Of a DNA stretch of 64,000 bases, positions 16,604 to 25,153 are shown one piece after another. The stretch is from assembly GCA_001602435.1 (NCBI GenBank), contig CP012156.1:2190001-2254000 (forward strand). The letters are read 5' to 3'. This stretch comes from Hyphomonadaceae bacterium UKL13-1 (GTDB lineage: Bacteria; Pseudomonadota; Alphaproteobacteria; Caulobacterales; Aquidulcibacteraceae). Every line of letters begins with the position of its first letter. Position 1 is the first letter of the stretch. The notes under the pieces were generated by a model. That model was given only the letters and a program-made list of their open reading frames with translations. It was not told where the DNA came from and ran no database searches. The position numbers were made by a program, and so were the translations under genes.

Positions 16604-17466
16604 TAATCGGCGTTCATCACATTGGGCTATCAGCTGGCAAAGGCGGACATGCGCCGTGGCTTGAGCATATCTGCAAAGTTGGAGAAGATGGATGGTGTGT
16701 TGGGCCCAATGTTCATCTCAGGCTGGAGGGCGTCCAAAACACTAAACTGCGACCAACAACCAACCGTCCTGTCAATATGCCTGGACTAGCGCATATATGC
16801 CTTCAATCGCGCGACATAGATGAGGGTTTAGCGCGCGGTATGCATGCTGGCCTTGTGCCAATATCAGAGCCAGTCGATCTCGGAACGCCCTTTCGTTATC
16901 TATATGCCCATACCGAAGATGGCATATTGCTGGAGTTGGAAGGCGCACCCTTTGTCACAGATGGGGATGCTCGTTTTTGGATTGGCCATGTTGCATTTGT
17001 GGCGCGTGATATTGAGCCATTGGTTGACTTCTATGCGCGCGCTTTGAAGCTGAAAGCGAGTGCTGTTTCGCGGCTGCGAGGCAATGTGAGCTTAGATAAA
17101 GTGGCTGGGCTGAAAGACGTTGACCTAAGCGCCATGTGGCTGCCGGGCTTAAATCTGGGTTTGGAGTTTTGGCAATACCATAATCCCGCCCCAGCCAAGG
17201 ATCTGGCACAACCAGGCACAGGCTTTCAGTATCTTTGCTTTGAATGCACCGACTTTGAAGCCGATTGCGCCCACGTCAATAGTGAAGGTGGCGTGCCTGA
17301 CACGCCAGCTCAGTTGGAACTAGCAGATTACAAGACCGCAGCTTTCAAGGACCCCGAGGGCAATCGCTTTATGCTGATTGCATTTGATGACCCAAATGAT
17401 CCCATGGCGATCAAAAACTTGCCGCATGTGGATATTTTGGCGCAAGTCAGCGCTCAACTTGGCTAA
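16600..17466 (+). CDS. Two-module VOC protein (extradiol dioxygenase-like fold)
   Basis: The 288 residues contain two VOC modules. The first (1-125) starts IIGVHHIGLS and includes LAHICLQSRDIDEG and EDGILLELEG. The second (~130-280) has IGHVAFVARDIEPLVDFY, YLCFECTDF and the end KDPEGNRFMLIAF. This doubled layout is that of type I extradiol dioxygenases and some lactoylglutathione-lyase-like isomerases; the H/H/E metal ligands are only partly recognisable, so a ring-cleaving activity is not claimed. Its stop lies one base from the stop of the convergent SDR gene. It belongs to the cargo cluster. Confidence 0.78.
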   Translation: MIIGVHHIGLSAGKGGHAPWLEHICKVGEDGWCVGPNVHLRLEGVQNTKLRPTTNRPVNMPGLAHICLQSRDIDEGLARGMHAGLVPISEPVDLGTPFRYLYAHTEDGILLELEGAPFVTDGDARFWIGHVAFVARDIEPLVDFYARALKLKASAVSRLRGNVSLDKVAGLKDVDLSAMWLPGLNLGLEFWQYHNPAPAKDLAQPGTGFQYLCFECTDFEADCAHVNSEGGVPDTPAQLELADYKTAAFKDPEGNRFMLIAFDDPNDPMAIKNLPHVDILAQVSAQLG

Positions 17467-17467
17467 C

Positions 17468-18235
17468 TTAAAAGTTGGCGCTTTTCAAAGCGGCACCATC
17501 GATGCGCAAATTGGCACCTGTGATATAACTTGCTCGTGGCGAACAGAGAAAAGCAACCGGGTCGGCAACTTCTTCTTGCGTCGCGTGTCGGCCAAGAGCG
17601 GGCAAGCGCGCAGCGGAGGCAAATAATTGTGGCGCGCTGAGTCTCACCTCGTCCCAAAACCCGCCTTCAAACATAACAGGCCCAGGCGATACAGCATTGA
17701 CCCTTATGCCTGCTGCGCCATGCTTTGCAGCCAGTTGCCCGGTCAGCGAAATCACGCCAGCTTTCATCGCGCCATAAGCATCTTCACCCGGTGGCAACTG
17801 CGTGAGGCCCGAGGCAATCGAGGCTATAAACACTAGTGAGGGATCAGTGCCTTGTTTGAGGTGCGGGATAGCCGCAGTCGCGATCCGAACGTGCTGGAGT
17901 AGATCAACTTCAAAGCTCTCGCGCCAAGCCTCTTCGCCTCTTTGCGTTGGCCGCGTGGACACATTGCTGACTACAACATCCAGGCCGCCAAGGTTTTTCA
18001 CAGCCGCTTCAAACCATGCCCCAAAGCCACTTGCGTCGCGAACATCTAAGGCCTGACCAAACGCGCGAACGCCTAGGCTGGCGAACTCTGCTTGGGCTTT
18101 GTCCACGCCCGTTTGCGACCGTGCGCAAAACGCGACATCACAGCCTTCGCGCGCTAGTCGATGCGCAATGGCATAGCCGATGCCGCGCGTTGCGCCGGTT
18201 ACAATAGCGCGTTTGCCCTTCATATTAAGGTCCAT
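17468..18235 (-). CDS. Short-chain dehydrogenase/reductase A
   Basis: The 255-residue classical SDR has the cofactor motif TGATRGIG (near 13-20), a serine in VFIASIASG, the YGAMK catalytic Y-x-x-x-K box (near 158-162) and the PGPV segment after it. The usual NNAG motif is replaced by SNVS, which is uncommon but tolerated. Reaction: NAD(P)-dependent oxidation or reduction of a hydroxyl/keto group on an unknown cluster intermediate. It is 21 nt downstream of SDR B and shares its operon. Confidence 0.88.
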   Translation of the reverse strand: MDLNMKGKRAIVTGATRGIGYAIAHRLAREGCDVAFCARSQTGVDKAQAEFASLGVRAFGQALDVRDASGFGAWFEAAVKNLGGLDVVVSNVSTRPTQRGEEAWRESFEVDLLQHVRIATAAIPHLKQGTDPSLVFIASIASGLTQLPPGEDAYGAMKAGVISLTGQLAAKHGAAGIRVNAVSPGPVMFEGGFWDEVRLSAPQLFASAARLPALGRHATQEEVADPVAFLCSPRASYITGANLRIDGAALKSANF

Positions 18236-18256
18236 GACTAAGTGTCCTTTCGTGGT

Positions 18257-19048
18257 TTAGCGCGCGACCATGCCGCCATCGATGGGCAGCGAAACGCCCG
18301 TAATGTAAGACGCGGCGTCGCTGCAGAGCCACAGAGCCGCTGCCGCGACCTCTTCAGGTTCACCATAGCGGTTCATTGGGGAATTGGCGGCGAACGCGGC
18401 GCGAATGGAACTCGGATCGTCGGGTGCTAACTCGCGCTCTAGCTTAAACATCATTTCAGTTGCAGTCGGCGACGGGCAAACCGCATTCACCCGAATGTTG
18501 TGTGCTGCGAGTTCAACGGCTGCCGCTTTGGTGAGACCAATCACGGCATGTTTGCTGGCCGTATAGGCGTTGATGTTACGCCCCCCCGTAAAACCGACAA
18601 TCGACGATGTATTGACAATCGCGCCTTTGCCGCGCGCCTTCATGGCCCGCCCTGCGTGCTGGATACCCAAAAACACACCGCGCACGTTGACTGCCATCAC
18701 ACGATCAAACTCAGCCTCGGGGTAAGAGAGAATAGATGCGCGTGGACCCGTTATGCCAGCGTTGTTAAAAAGCGCATCAAGTCCGCCGAAGTCGCGCTCG
18801 GCCAATGCTAAGGCACGGCTCCAGTCCTCAGTTTTCGAAACGTCGCCGCAGATCGTTGCTAATGCCTCATCTTTTCTGGCGGCGCGCAAAGCCTCAAGCC
18901 CTTGTTCATCCATATCAAAGGCAATCACGCGGGCACCGTGTCTCATGAACAATTTGACCGCCGCCAAGCCAATACCACTGGCCGCGCCCGTGATCAGGAC
19001 AGTTCGGCCTTCAAGCCCTAAGGTCGAAACATTATTGGTTTGAGTCAC
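18257..19048 (-). CDS. Short-chain dehydrogenase/reductase B
   Basis: The 263-residue product has the full classical SDR set: TGAASGIG (near 20-27), NNAG, a serine in VNTSSIVG, YTASK (Y-x-x-x-K) and the C-terminal ITGVSLPIDGG. An aspartate in AFDMDE after the second beta strand suggests NAD(H) preference. It is the first gene of a two-gene operon with SDR A. A copy of the recurring 22-bp cluster motif stands just upstream at 19072-19093, so it is probably under the common regulator. Confidence 0.9.
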   Translation of the reverse strand: MTQTNNVSTLGLEGRTVLITGAASGIGLAAVKLFMRHGARVIAFDMDEQGLEALRAARKDEALATICGDVSKTEDWSRALALAERDFGGLDALFNNAGITGPRASILSYPEAEFDRVMAVNVRGVFLGIQHAGRAMKARGKGAIVNTSSIVGFTGGRNINAYTASKHAVIGLTKAAAVELAAHNIRVNAVCPSPTATEMMFKLERELAPDDPSSIRAAFAANSPMNRYGEPEEVAAAALWLCSDAASYITGVSLPIDGGMVAR

Positions 19049-19071
19049 AGATTTCCTCGTCGCCCTATTTC

Positions 19072-19093
19072 TTATTATATGTATCGTCGATAA
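19072..19093 (-). promoter_or_regulatory. Recurring cluster motif, copy A (before SDR operon)
   Basis: This 22-bp site contains GTATCGTCGATAA and matches the copy at 29112-29133 at 17 of 22 positions. The shared core is approximately AWATCGTCAAYAA preceded by an AT-rich TTATTA block. Its distance of 24 nt from the SDR B start fits an operator over the promoter or leader. The binding protein is probably one of the two TetR regulators. Confidence 0.5.
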
Positions 19094-19139
19094 TGAAGAT
19101 ATAGCTTAAGTCAAGGTATGATGCCGCGTCGCACCAACA

Positions 19140-20021
19140 TTAGGACAAAAATTCTGCTACGAGTCGGTTACATAAAGTGGGATGTTCCCGAAATACGCAA
19201 TGTCCCCCGCCCTCAATTTCCCTGATCTCACAATTCAGAGCAATCTCTCCAAGGCCAAACAAGGCAGACGGAGCAAACAGGGCATCCTCCTTACCCCAAA
19301 TCAAAAGTGTCGGGACCGTTACGGGATCGGGAGGATCACGCCGTGCACCCAAATTGCCGCTGTAGTCAAACCCGGCCGCACGATACCATTTCAGCATAGA
19401 TTTCCATGCGCCATCTTGTTCCCATTGAGCAATTTGAGTGGCCTTGTCTTCTTGGCTTAAAAACCCTTCGGCAAGGTCCTTGCCAAAGAATGCGTCCCAT
19501 GTTTCGCTCGCAGTTTTGGTCTCAAATACCATGTGGGAATTGGCTTGAGCAAACTGGGCGGCATAGGATGACGCTGCGCGCTGTGCGGGGTCGGTGTCTA
19601 GAGCTAACTGCAAGCAATGAGGATGCGGCGCGTTAAAAATCACCATTCTGCGCACAAGGTCACGGTGGCGGCTCCCAAAATGCCAAGCAACGAGGCCGCC
19701 CCAATCATGGGCGACTATATCCACTTGCTGATAGCCAAGCGTAGCAATCAGATTAGCAATATCATCGGCTAAAGTATCAATTTTGTAGTCTTGCTGGTCT
19801 TGAGGGCGTTGCGATTGGCCAAAGCCGCGTTGATCTGGCGCGATACAATGATAGTGCCCGCTTAAAGCCTTCATCATCGGGCCGAAGGCGCGCCAATGTT
19901 CTGGGAAGCCGTGCAAAAAAATAACCGGTGGCCCTTCGCCCAAAGTGGCAACATTCAGCGTGATGGAGCCACATACAACTGGCTTTTCAACAAGCACCGA
20001 GGGGGCAGTTTGAGCTTTCAT
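19140..20021 (-). CDS. Alpha/beta hydrolase, epoxide hydrolase / haloacetate dehalogenase-like
   Basis: The 293-residue protein has the oxyanion HGFPEHW motif (near 37-43), AHDWGG with an aspartate nucleophile (near 108-113), an acid in WGKEDALF and the catalytic histidine in GGGHCVF. An Asp nucleophile after HD-W-G-G is typical of epoxide hydrolases and dehalogenases rather than esterases. A cap domain lies between. Likely step: opening of an epoxide or removal of a halide from the cargo substrate. Its upstream region is shared with the divergent tetR gene at 20122. Confidence 0.85.
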   Translation of the reverse strand: MKAQTAPSVLVEKPVVCGSITLNVATLGEGPPVIFLHGFPEHWRAFGPMMKALSGHYHCIAPDQRGFGQSQRPQDQQDYKIDTLADDIANLIATLGYQQVDIVAHDWGGLVAWHFGSRHRDLVRRMVIFNAPHPHCLQLALDTDPAQRAASSYAAQFAQANSHMVFETKTASETWDAFFGKDLAEGFLSQEDKATQIAQWEQDGAWKSMLKWYRAAGFDYSGNLGARRDPPDPVTVPTLLIWGKEDALFAPSALFGLGEIALNCEIREIEGGGHCVFREHPTLCNRLVAEFLS

Positions 20022-20121
20022 CGCTAACTATTGGAACATTCGTCAATTGCTTGCAAGCCAGAGGTTCACAAACTTAGAGAAAGTCGTTATTAGAGAAAAT
20101 AATTCTCAAGTTTAATAAGGC
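20022..20121. promoter_or_regulatory. Divergent promoter region between hydrolase and tetR
   Basis: The 100 nt between two divergent genes hold a perfect 10-bp palindrome GCTTGCAAGC (20049-20058) and an inverted repeat GAGAA-n5-TTCTC (20093-20107). A weak partial copy of the cluster motif (ATTCGTCAATTG, 20038-20049) is also present. Such a layout is usual for TetR self-regulation together with the neighbouring gene. Confidence 0.5.
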
Positions 20122-20775
20122 ATGCCTTTGACCCAAACATCCAAACCGCGCCGAACACGCCTTGCTCCCGAGGAACGCAGTCAGTTAATCCTCGATGCGG
20201 CCGCCCAAATTGTCGTGAATGAGGGTGTCAGCGCGGTCAATATGGATCGGCTGGGTCGCGATGCTGGGATTAGCAAGGCGCTGGTATACAATTACTATCC
20301 CAATCGCAGTGAGTTATTGCGCGCACTCTTGTTGCGCGAAGTGCGCATGTACCAAGGTCAACAGCTAACCGCGGCTGAAAGTGCGCCGGATGTTCATTCG
20401 CTCATTCGGATTACGACACGGGCCTATCTTGATCATATCGCTGTGAAAGGCGTGCTGATCGAACGGCTCATGAACGAGCCCTCCATCGCTGAGGGTATGG
20501 GTGAAATGGAGCGCCAAGGGCGAGCCCGCACGGTTGAGTATTTTGCCATCAAGCTCAAAGAAGGCCTTTCGATGCCAATTGAACTTGCGCGCATGATGAC
20601 CGAGTTAGGGATGGGACTAACTGGTGCCGGAGGGGCGTATCTCGACCGGACCGGCTGCAACATTGACCTACTCGAAGACATGATTGTTTCGATGCTGATG
20701 TCCAATTTTGCGGCCGTTGAAAAGGACTATACCAAATGGCGAAAGGTCGAAACGGCGGGATTGAGTGCGGGTTAA
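20122..20775 (+). CDS. TetR/AcrR-family regulator (cargo regulator 2)
   Basis: The 217-residue protein has the TetR HTH in the first 70 residues (LILDAAAQIVVNEGVSAVNM, then LGRDAGISKALVYNYYPNRS) and a helical effector domain. The ATG has no properly spaced Shine-Dalgarno (AAGG lies only one base away), so a leaderless message is possible. Its 3' end overlaps the convergent transporter gene by four bases. It resembles the regulator at 13139. It is the best candidate to bind the 22-bp motif in front of the SDR operon, receptor 2 and the secreted hydrolase. Confidence 0.88.
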   Translation: MPLTQTSKPRRTRLAPEERSQLILDAAAQIVVNEGVSAVNMDRLGRDAGISKALVYNYYPNRSELLRALLLREVRMYQGQQLTAAESAPDVHSLIRITTRAYLDHIAVKGVLIERLMNEPSIAEGMGEMERQGRARTVEYFAIKLKEGLSMPIELARMMTELGMGLTGAGGAYLDRTGCNIDLLEDMIVSMLMSNFAAVEKDYTKWRKVETAGLSAG

Positions 20776-22238
20776 ACTGCGGGATCCTGCTTGAACTCAC
20801 GACCCAGCGCTTTGGCTATCTGGTCATGCCGAGCGCGCGTTATCCCGTATGAAGCTAGTACGATCAGCGAAATAGTTGCAATCACCGCTGGTACGGGTCC
20901 CCAGATCAGCACCAAGAGGGACTGTGTTGCGTCCGGTATAGCTTCAGAACCCGCTTTGCCGGCGTTGCTTGGAAACTTAATCAGGTCCAGCGCAACACCT
21001 GCCACCATAACTCCAAGCCCCGTCGCCGCTTTGTTTGCAAAGCCGAGGCCTGCGAAATAAAGGCCTTCACGACGCCGACCAAACAGATGCTCATGCTCAT
21101 CCGCTGCATCTGCCATCATGGAGGGATAAGCGACGGCTATAAAACCAAACCCGATCCCGGCCACGAAAGAATTAAACTGCATCGGCGGAAGTGCCGCGTC
21201 ACCCAGAGGGTGGTAAAGGCCCGCAAGCATCGCGCCTTGAAGAAATAGCCAATTGGCGATCAGCAGCACAAAGCCGATGATAACGACATTCTTCTTTTCC
21301 ATCCGCTTTTGCAAAGCCGGCGCAAATACCACACCAAGCAGAATGCCGACCAGAAAAGCATAGCTTATGAACTGGATCTTTTCACTTTCGATCTGCCATA
21401 CGAAGACAAAAGCATGGCTATTCAAGCTGCCATTTGCGCCTGCTGCCACATAGATAATGACGGCGGAGAGAAACAACAATCGAAAGGAGCGATTGGCAAA
21501 AATCTCTTTCACTTCTCCTGGCAACCTACGCAGCATCGATCCGGGCATTTGTTCTGGTTGGGGCAAAGCCGCTGCGTACTTGCGGATACCGAGGCAACAA
21601 ATCGTCAAACAGACAAAAATCAGCAACGCAATTGACCATCCAAAACTTGGGTATCCATCAGGCTTTTGGAGTCCACCATTCGCAAAATAGACCGAATATC
21701 CGATTGCTGTCACTACAACACCAGCGCAAATCCCCGTAAAGGCACGATAGACCACGACACTGGTTCGCTCAGCATAATCGGTTGTCAATTCTGCGCCTAG
21801 TGCGATGTAAGGAACGTTAAACAGCGAAATAAAGCTGCGGACCGCTACCGACATGACCGCAAGCCATGCGAACAAGCCGATCTGTCCAAGGCCTGGCGGC
21901 GGTGAAAACAGCAATCCGAGTGAAATTGTGATCAAAGGTACAGAAATGGCCATAAGCGGTAACCGGCGACCATGCTTGGATTTCAGATTGTCCGACCATG
22001 ATCCGATAATTGGATCGACGGAGGCGTCCGCGGCCAAGCCCACTGCCAAAGCCGCACCGACAAGCGTTCCCGACAACCCAAGGACAGCAGAATAGTAAAA
22101 GAAAATGAACATGATAGCCGCATCAAAGCCACCGTTTTGGCCAGCTTGACCCAAGCCGTAAGCCAACTTCAAGGGGATTGAGAGCTTCGGCTTTTGCTCG
22201 ATAACGGCAGAGCCGTCTTGCGCTTCAAGAGTTGCCAC
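20772..22238 (-). CDS. MFS transporter of the GPH (MelB-like) family
   Basis: The 488-residue membrane protein starts with LAYGLGQAGQNGGFDAAIMF and has DPIIGSWSDNLKSKHGRR (near 80-97), the GPH-family loop signature, plus about twelve hydrophobic segments. GPH symporters carry sugars, glycosides or other polar organic compounds with Na+ or H+. In sphingomonads similar proteins sit in catabolic clusters. It is the last gene of the PhyH-AKR-hydrolase operon, 18 nt after the hydrolase, and presumably imports or exports the cluster substrate or product. Confidence 0.88.
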   Translation of the reverse strand: MATLEAQDGSAVIEQKPKLSIPLKLAYGLGQAGQNGGFDAAIMFIFFYYSAVLGLSGTLVGAALAVGLAADASVDPIIGSWSDNLKSKHGRRLPLMAISVPLITISLGLLFSPPPGLGQIGLFAWLAVMSVAVRSFISLFNVPYIALGAELTTDYAERTSVVVYRAFTGICAGVVVTAIGYSVYFANGGLQKPDGYPSFGWSIALLIFVCLTICCLGIRKYAAALPQPEQMPGSMLRRLPGEVKEIFANRSFRLLFLSAVIIYVAAGANGSLNSHAFVFVWQIESEKIQFISYAFLVGILLGVVFAPALQKRMEKKNVVIIGFVLLIANWLFLQGAMLAGLYHPLGDAALPPMQFNSFVAGIGFGFIAVAYPSMMADAADEHEHLFGRRREGLYFAGLGFANKAATGLGVMVAGVALDLIKFPSNAGKAGSEAIPDATQSLLVLIWGPVPAVIATISLIVLASYGITRARHDQIAKALGREFKQDPAV

Positions 22239-22256
22239 GTTTCATCCCCCAAGTAT

Positions 22257-23096
22257 TTATGTCTCTTTGTTTTCCATTAGAAATTCACGCACCTCAGCTA
22301 AAAAACAAAGAAAGTTCTCGCGTCTAATATTGTGTCCAGCTTCTTGAATTTGGATAGCCCTAACGTGCGGATTAATCCTCATCGCTTCTGCGGCGACTTG
22401 ATTCGTAACAAGTCCACCACGTGCTGTTTCACCGTAGATTAGCAAAGTTGGTTTGGATATCATTGCCATCAGTGTTTGCCAGATTGGAAGTTCGAGCGGC
22501 ATAGCTTCTTTATCGACCTGACGCTTCCCCAAGGTCCAAGCCGGAAACTCATCGTCGTGCCAGTCGGGTGATGTTTCCTTGCCCATCTGTTTGACTTCCG
22601 CATCCGACAAAGCCTGAAACTGCGCCACCTGCAGGCGGAATTTCTCTTTGCGTTCCAATCTTATCGATTGGTCAGCAACGGGGACAAACGGCGGGTCTTC
22701 CAGAATGACTTTTGAGACGAGATGGGGATAGTCAGCGGCAAGGGAAGCCGTCGCTAGTGCGCCAATTGAATGGCCCATGACAATTGGCGTTTGCAAACCC
22801 AGAGCCTCAATCACTTCCGCAATGTCGCGCCCGGGATTATACTGCGCCCATTCTGGCGATGGCGAACTTGTCCCATGCCCGCGTGCATCCAGCATCACAA
22901 TGTCAAAATCCGCTTCCAAGGCTCGTGCGACACGGCTCCAGCATAAGCCATTATCGGTCAAACCGTGCGACAGCACTAATGCTGGTCCTGATCCTCCAGT
23001 GCGGTAATAGGCTAGGTGCCCGCCTGAAACGTCAACGCGTCCTGATTGCCAATCCTCAGTTTTGTTGATGGAGTTAGGAAGGGCTGCGCTTACCAT
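22257..23096 (-). CDS. Alpha/beta hydrolase (serine type)
   Basis: The 279-residue protein has the oxyanion LSHGLTDNG segment, MLDARGHGTS, the nucleophile elbow GHSIGA (Ser near 114), an acid region near YGETARGG and the histidine in EAGHNI. This is an esterase/lactonase-like fold; the acid after strand 6 is a glutamate rather than the usual aspartate. Its ATG overlaps the end of the aldo-keto reductase gene by 7 nt, showing a tightly coupled operon. Confidence 0.85.
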   Translation of the reverse strand: MVSAALPNSINKTEDWQSGRVDVSGGHLAYYRTGGSGPALVLSHGLTDNGLCWSRVARALEADFDIVMLDARGHGTSSPSPEWAQYNPGRDIAEVIEALGLQTPIVMGHSIGALATASLAADYPHLVSKVILEDPPFVPVADQSIRLERKEKFRLQVAQFQALSDAEVKQMGKETSPDWHDDEFPAWTLGKRQVDKEAMPLELPIWQTLMAMISKPTLLIYGETARGGLVTNQVAAEAMRINPHVRAIQIQEAGHNIRRENFLCFLAEVREFLMENKET

Positions 23097-24055
23097 GCAT
23101 AGGCTTCGGGTGCTGGGCCGCAGGGCGGAAAAATAATATCGAGTTCAGATGATATCTGCGCGTTCAACTGGATGTCGGGAACATTGGCAATCGAGGTTAG
23201 TTGTTCCTTGCTGCTCGGGCCGACTATGGTCGCGGCTATGCCTGCTTGGTGTAATGTCCAAGCTAAAGCGACAGCGCTTGGCGCCTCTCCAAGTTCGGCG
23301 CAAAGCTGTTTGAATCGTGATAATTGATCATGTCGCGCTTGCCTTGCTGATCTGATCGTATCGGACTGCCGCCGACCGCCATCCTTGCCTGTCTCGAGGG
23401 ACAACAGCCCCCCCGCAAGAGGGCTCCAGGTGATCACGCCCAAACCATATTCAAGTGCAGCTGGGATGACTTCTAGTTCTGCGCGGCGTTCGACCAGATT
23501 ATAAAGGCTTTGCTCCGACACCAAACCAAGGCGTTGTCTGATGGCGGCTTTTTCGTTCATCTGAGCAATCTTCCATCCGGGAAAATTGCTCGATCCTACA
23601 TAAGTGATCTTGCCTTGGGCAATTAAGCGGTCAGTCGCTTGCCAAATCTCTTCGGGCGCAGCCATCCGGTCGATATGGTGAAACTGGTAAAGATCGATGT
23701 GATCAACTTGCAAGCGCTTCAGGCTGGCATCACACGCCATTTGGATATGCCTTGCCGACAAGCCCCGATCATTAGTGTCGCTCGACATGGGTTCATAGAC
23801 TTTGGTGGCAAGGACTAGATTATCGCGGCGCCCACTTTTGGCTGCCAGCCAATTGCCTATAATAGTCTCGGTGGCACCAACGCCTAGATGGCCACCATAT
23901 TGGTTAGCGGTGTCGATGAAGTTAATGCCTAACTCGACGGCTTGGTCCAAAATGGCATGGCTCTCACTTTCCGGGGTCCGCGGCCCAAAATTCATGGTGC
24001 CCAGACACAATTCGCTGACCTTAAGCGCGGTTCTGCCCAGCTGACGATACTTCAC
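23090..24055 (-). CDS. Aldo/keto reductase
   Basis: The 321-residue AKR has the catalytic tetrad: Asp in NFIDTANQY with the Tyr, Lys in LATKVY and His in QFHHID. The NADPH-binding end includes VGPSSKEQL. The TIM-barrel family reduces aldehydes and ketones; the start KYRQLGRTALKVSELCLGTM is typical of the AKR11/12-like YajO/YhdN-type bacterial members. The gene lies 22 nt after the PhyH gene and overlaps the following hydrolase, so it belongs to the same operon and probably acts on the hydroxylated or oxidised intermediate. Confidence 0.9.
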   Translation of the reverse strand: MKYRQLGRTALKVSELCLGTMNFGPRTPESESHAILDQAVELGINFIDTANQYGGHLGVGATETIIGNWLAAKSGRRDNLVLATKVYEPMSSDTNDRGLSARHIQMACDASLKRLQVDHIDLYQFHHIDRMAAPEEIWQATDRLIAQGKITYVGSSNFPGWKIAQMNEKAAIRQRLGLVSEQSLYNLVERRAELEVIPAALEYGLGVITWSPLAGGLLSLETGKDGGRRQSDTIRSARQARHDQLSRFKQLCAELGEAPSAVALAWTLHQAGIAATIVGPSSKEQLTSIANVPDIQLNAQISSELDIIFPPCGPAPEAYAW

Positions 24056-24077
24056 AGTCGTGAACCCCGAGGGAACA

Positions 24078-25043
24078 TTACGGAGCCCATAAGGTTGCCC
24101 CCGTTTTCAGTGGCTCGCTTGAATCCGCAACGCAGAATCGCGTGAGGAATTGCGCGCGCTTGGATAGTTTCTTGTGGTCGGCATAGCTAATTCCCGGAAC
24201 AATCGGCTCATGGAACCATGGCGCGTAAAACTCGAGATTGGGAATTGCCCGCATCTTATCTGAGATATTGGGCGTGCCGCCGTGCCACGCGCGCACATCG
24301 CGGATCATAATCGCACCCGCTGGCGCAGGGCAAACAGTGCTTAGCCGCATCCACTCGGGCTCATCTTTGAGCGACGGAATAGGCACTCTGGAGTGTTGGG
24401 TGCCTGGGATCTGCCTGGTTGGCCCATTGAGAGGGGTAACGTCTTGGGGCAGAAAGTTGACGCAAACATAAGGGCACGGCAAGTCGCGAATGGTGAGTTG
24501 CCCGCGGGGATCGTGGAAAGAACTGAAGCGAGACTTTGTTGCGTCAATCCAGTCATTAACGTCGGAGTGAAGTGGCTGATAACTTGTTGCACCAGGCAAG
24601 CAAAAATCTCCGCTAGCGGCGCGTAGCGAATAATCGCTGGAACCGAATATTGCCGTTACCAGCTCATCGACTACAGGAATTTCCAGTAGCATTTGCCATT
24701 CGGGCCGATGAAGCTGGCTGCGAGTCAAGCTTGAGCCGCCGAAGGAATAGCGATGCGAACCGCGATTACCGCTACGTTCGCTATCCAATGCAAGAATCTC
24801 GGCTGCGACCTCGTTGCAACCATTGGCCAGAAACTGCGTCTGCTGGTGATTCAACACGTCGGCAACAACCACAAAGCCATCGCGCCGGAAAAGCTCGACC
24901 GCTCTACCAACGTCACTATGTTGCAATACCTCAAGTCCCTTGATGCCATTGTTGGCCTCAAGGTGCGCGCGCAAGGCGACGATTTCGGACCCATCAATTG
25001 CAGTTTTCATCATACTTGCCTGAAGTGCGGAGTAAGCGGTCAT
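24078..25043 (-). CDS. Phytanoyl-CoA dioxygenase (PhyH)-family oxygenase 2
   Basis: The 321-residue protein has the Fe(II)-binding HxD in PLHSDVNDW (near 173-176), the distal histidine in RAWHGGTPN and the 2-oxoglutarate arginine in DKMRAIPNLEF. It belongs to the PhyH oxygenases, which hydroxylate lipids, acyl-CoAs or natural products. ATG 25043 has AAGAAG nearby. First gene of a four-gene run (PhyH, AKR, hydrolase, GPH transporter), about 110 nt after receptor 2. It is divergent in sequence from the PhyH protein at 14551 apart from the metal-binding motifs. Confidence 0.85.
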   Translation of the reverse strand: MTAYSALQASMMKTAIDGSEIVALRAHLEANNGIKGLEVLQHSDVGRAVELFRRDGFVVVADVLNHQQTQFLANGCNEVAAEILALDSERSGNRGSHRYSFGGSSLTRSQLHRPEWQMLLEIPVVDELVTAIFGSSDYSLRAASGDFCLPGATSYQPLHSDVNDWIDATKSRFSSFHDPRGQLTIRDLPCPYVCVNFLPQDVTPLNGPTRQIPGTQHSRVPIPSLKDEPEWMRLSTVCPAPAGAIMIRDVRAWHGGTPNISDKMRAIPNLEFYAPWFHEPIVPGISYADHKKLSKRAQFLTRFCVADSSEPLKTGATLWAP

Positions 25044-25153
25044 TACTTCTTCTTAGCTCGCCTTCCAAAGAAAACCCAGCAAATGAAAGATACAGTATCT
25101 CTACAACAGCTTCCTTGCAAAGTTACCCATATCAAAGCGAAATCACAATTGGC

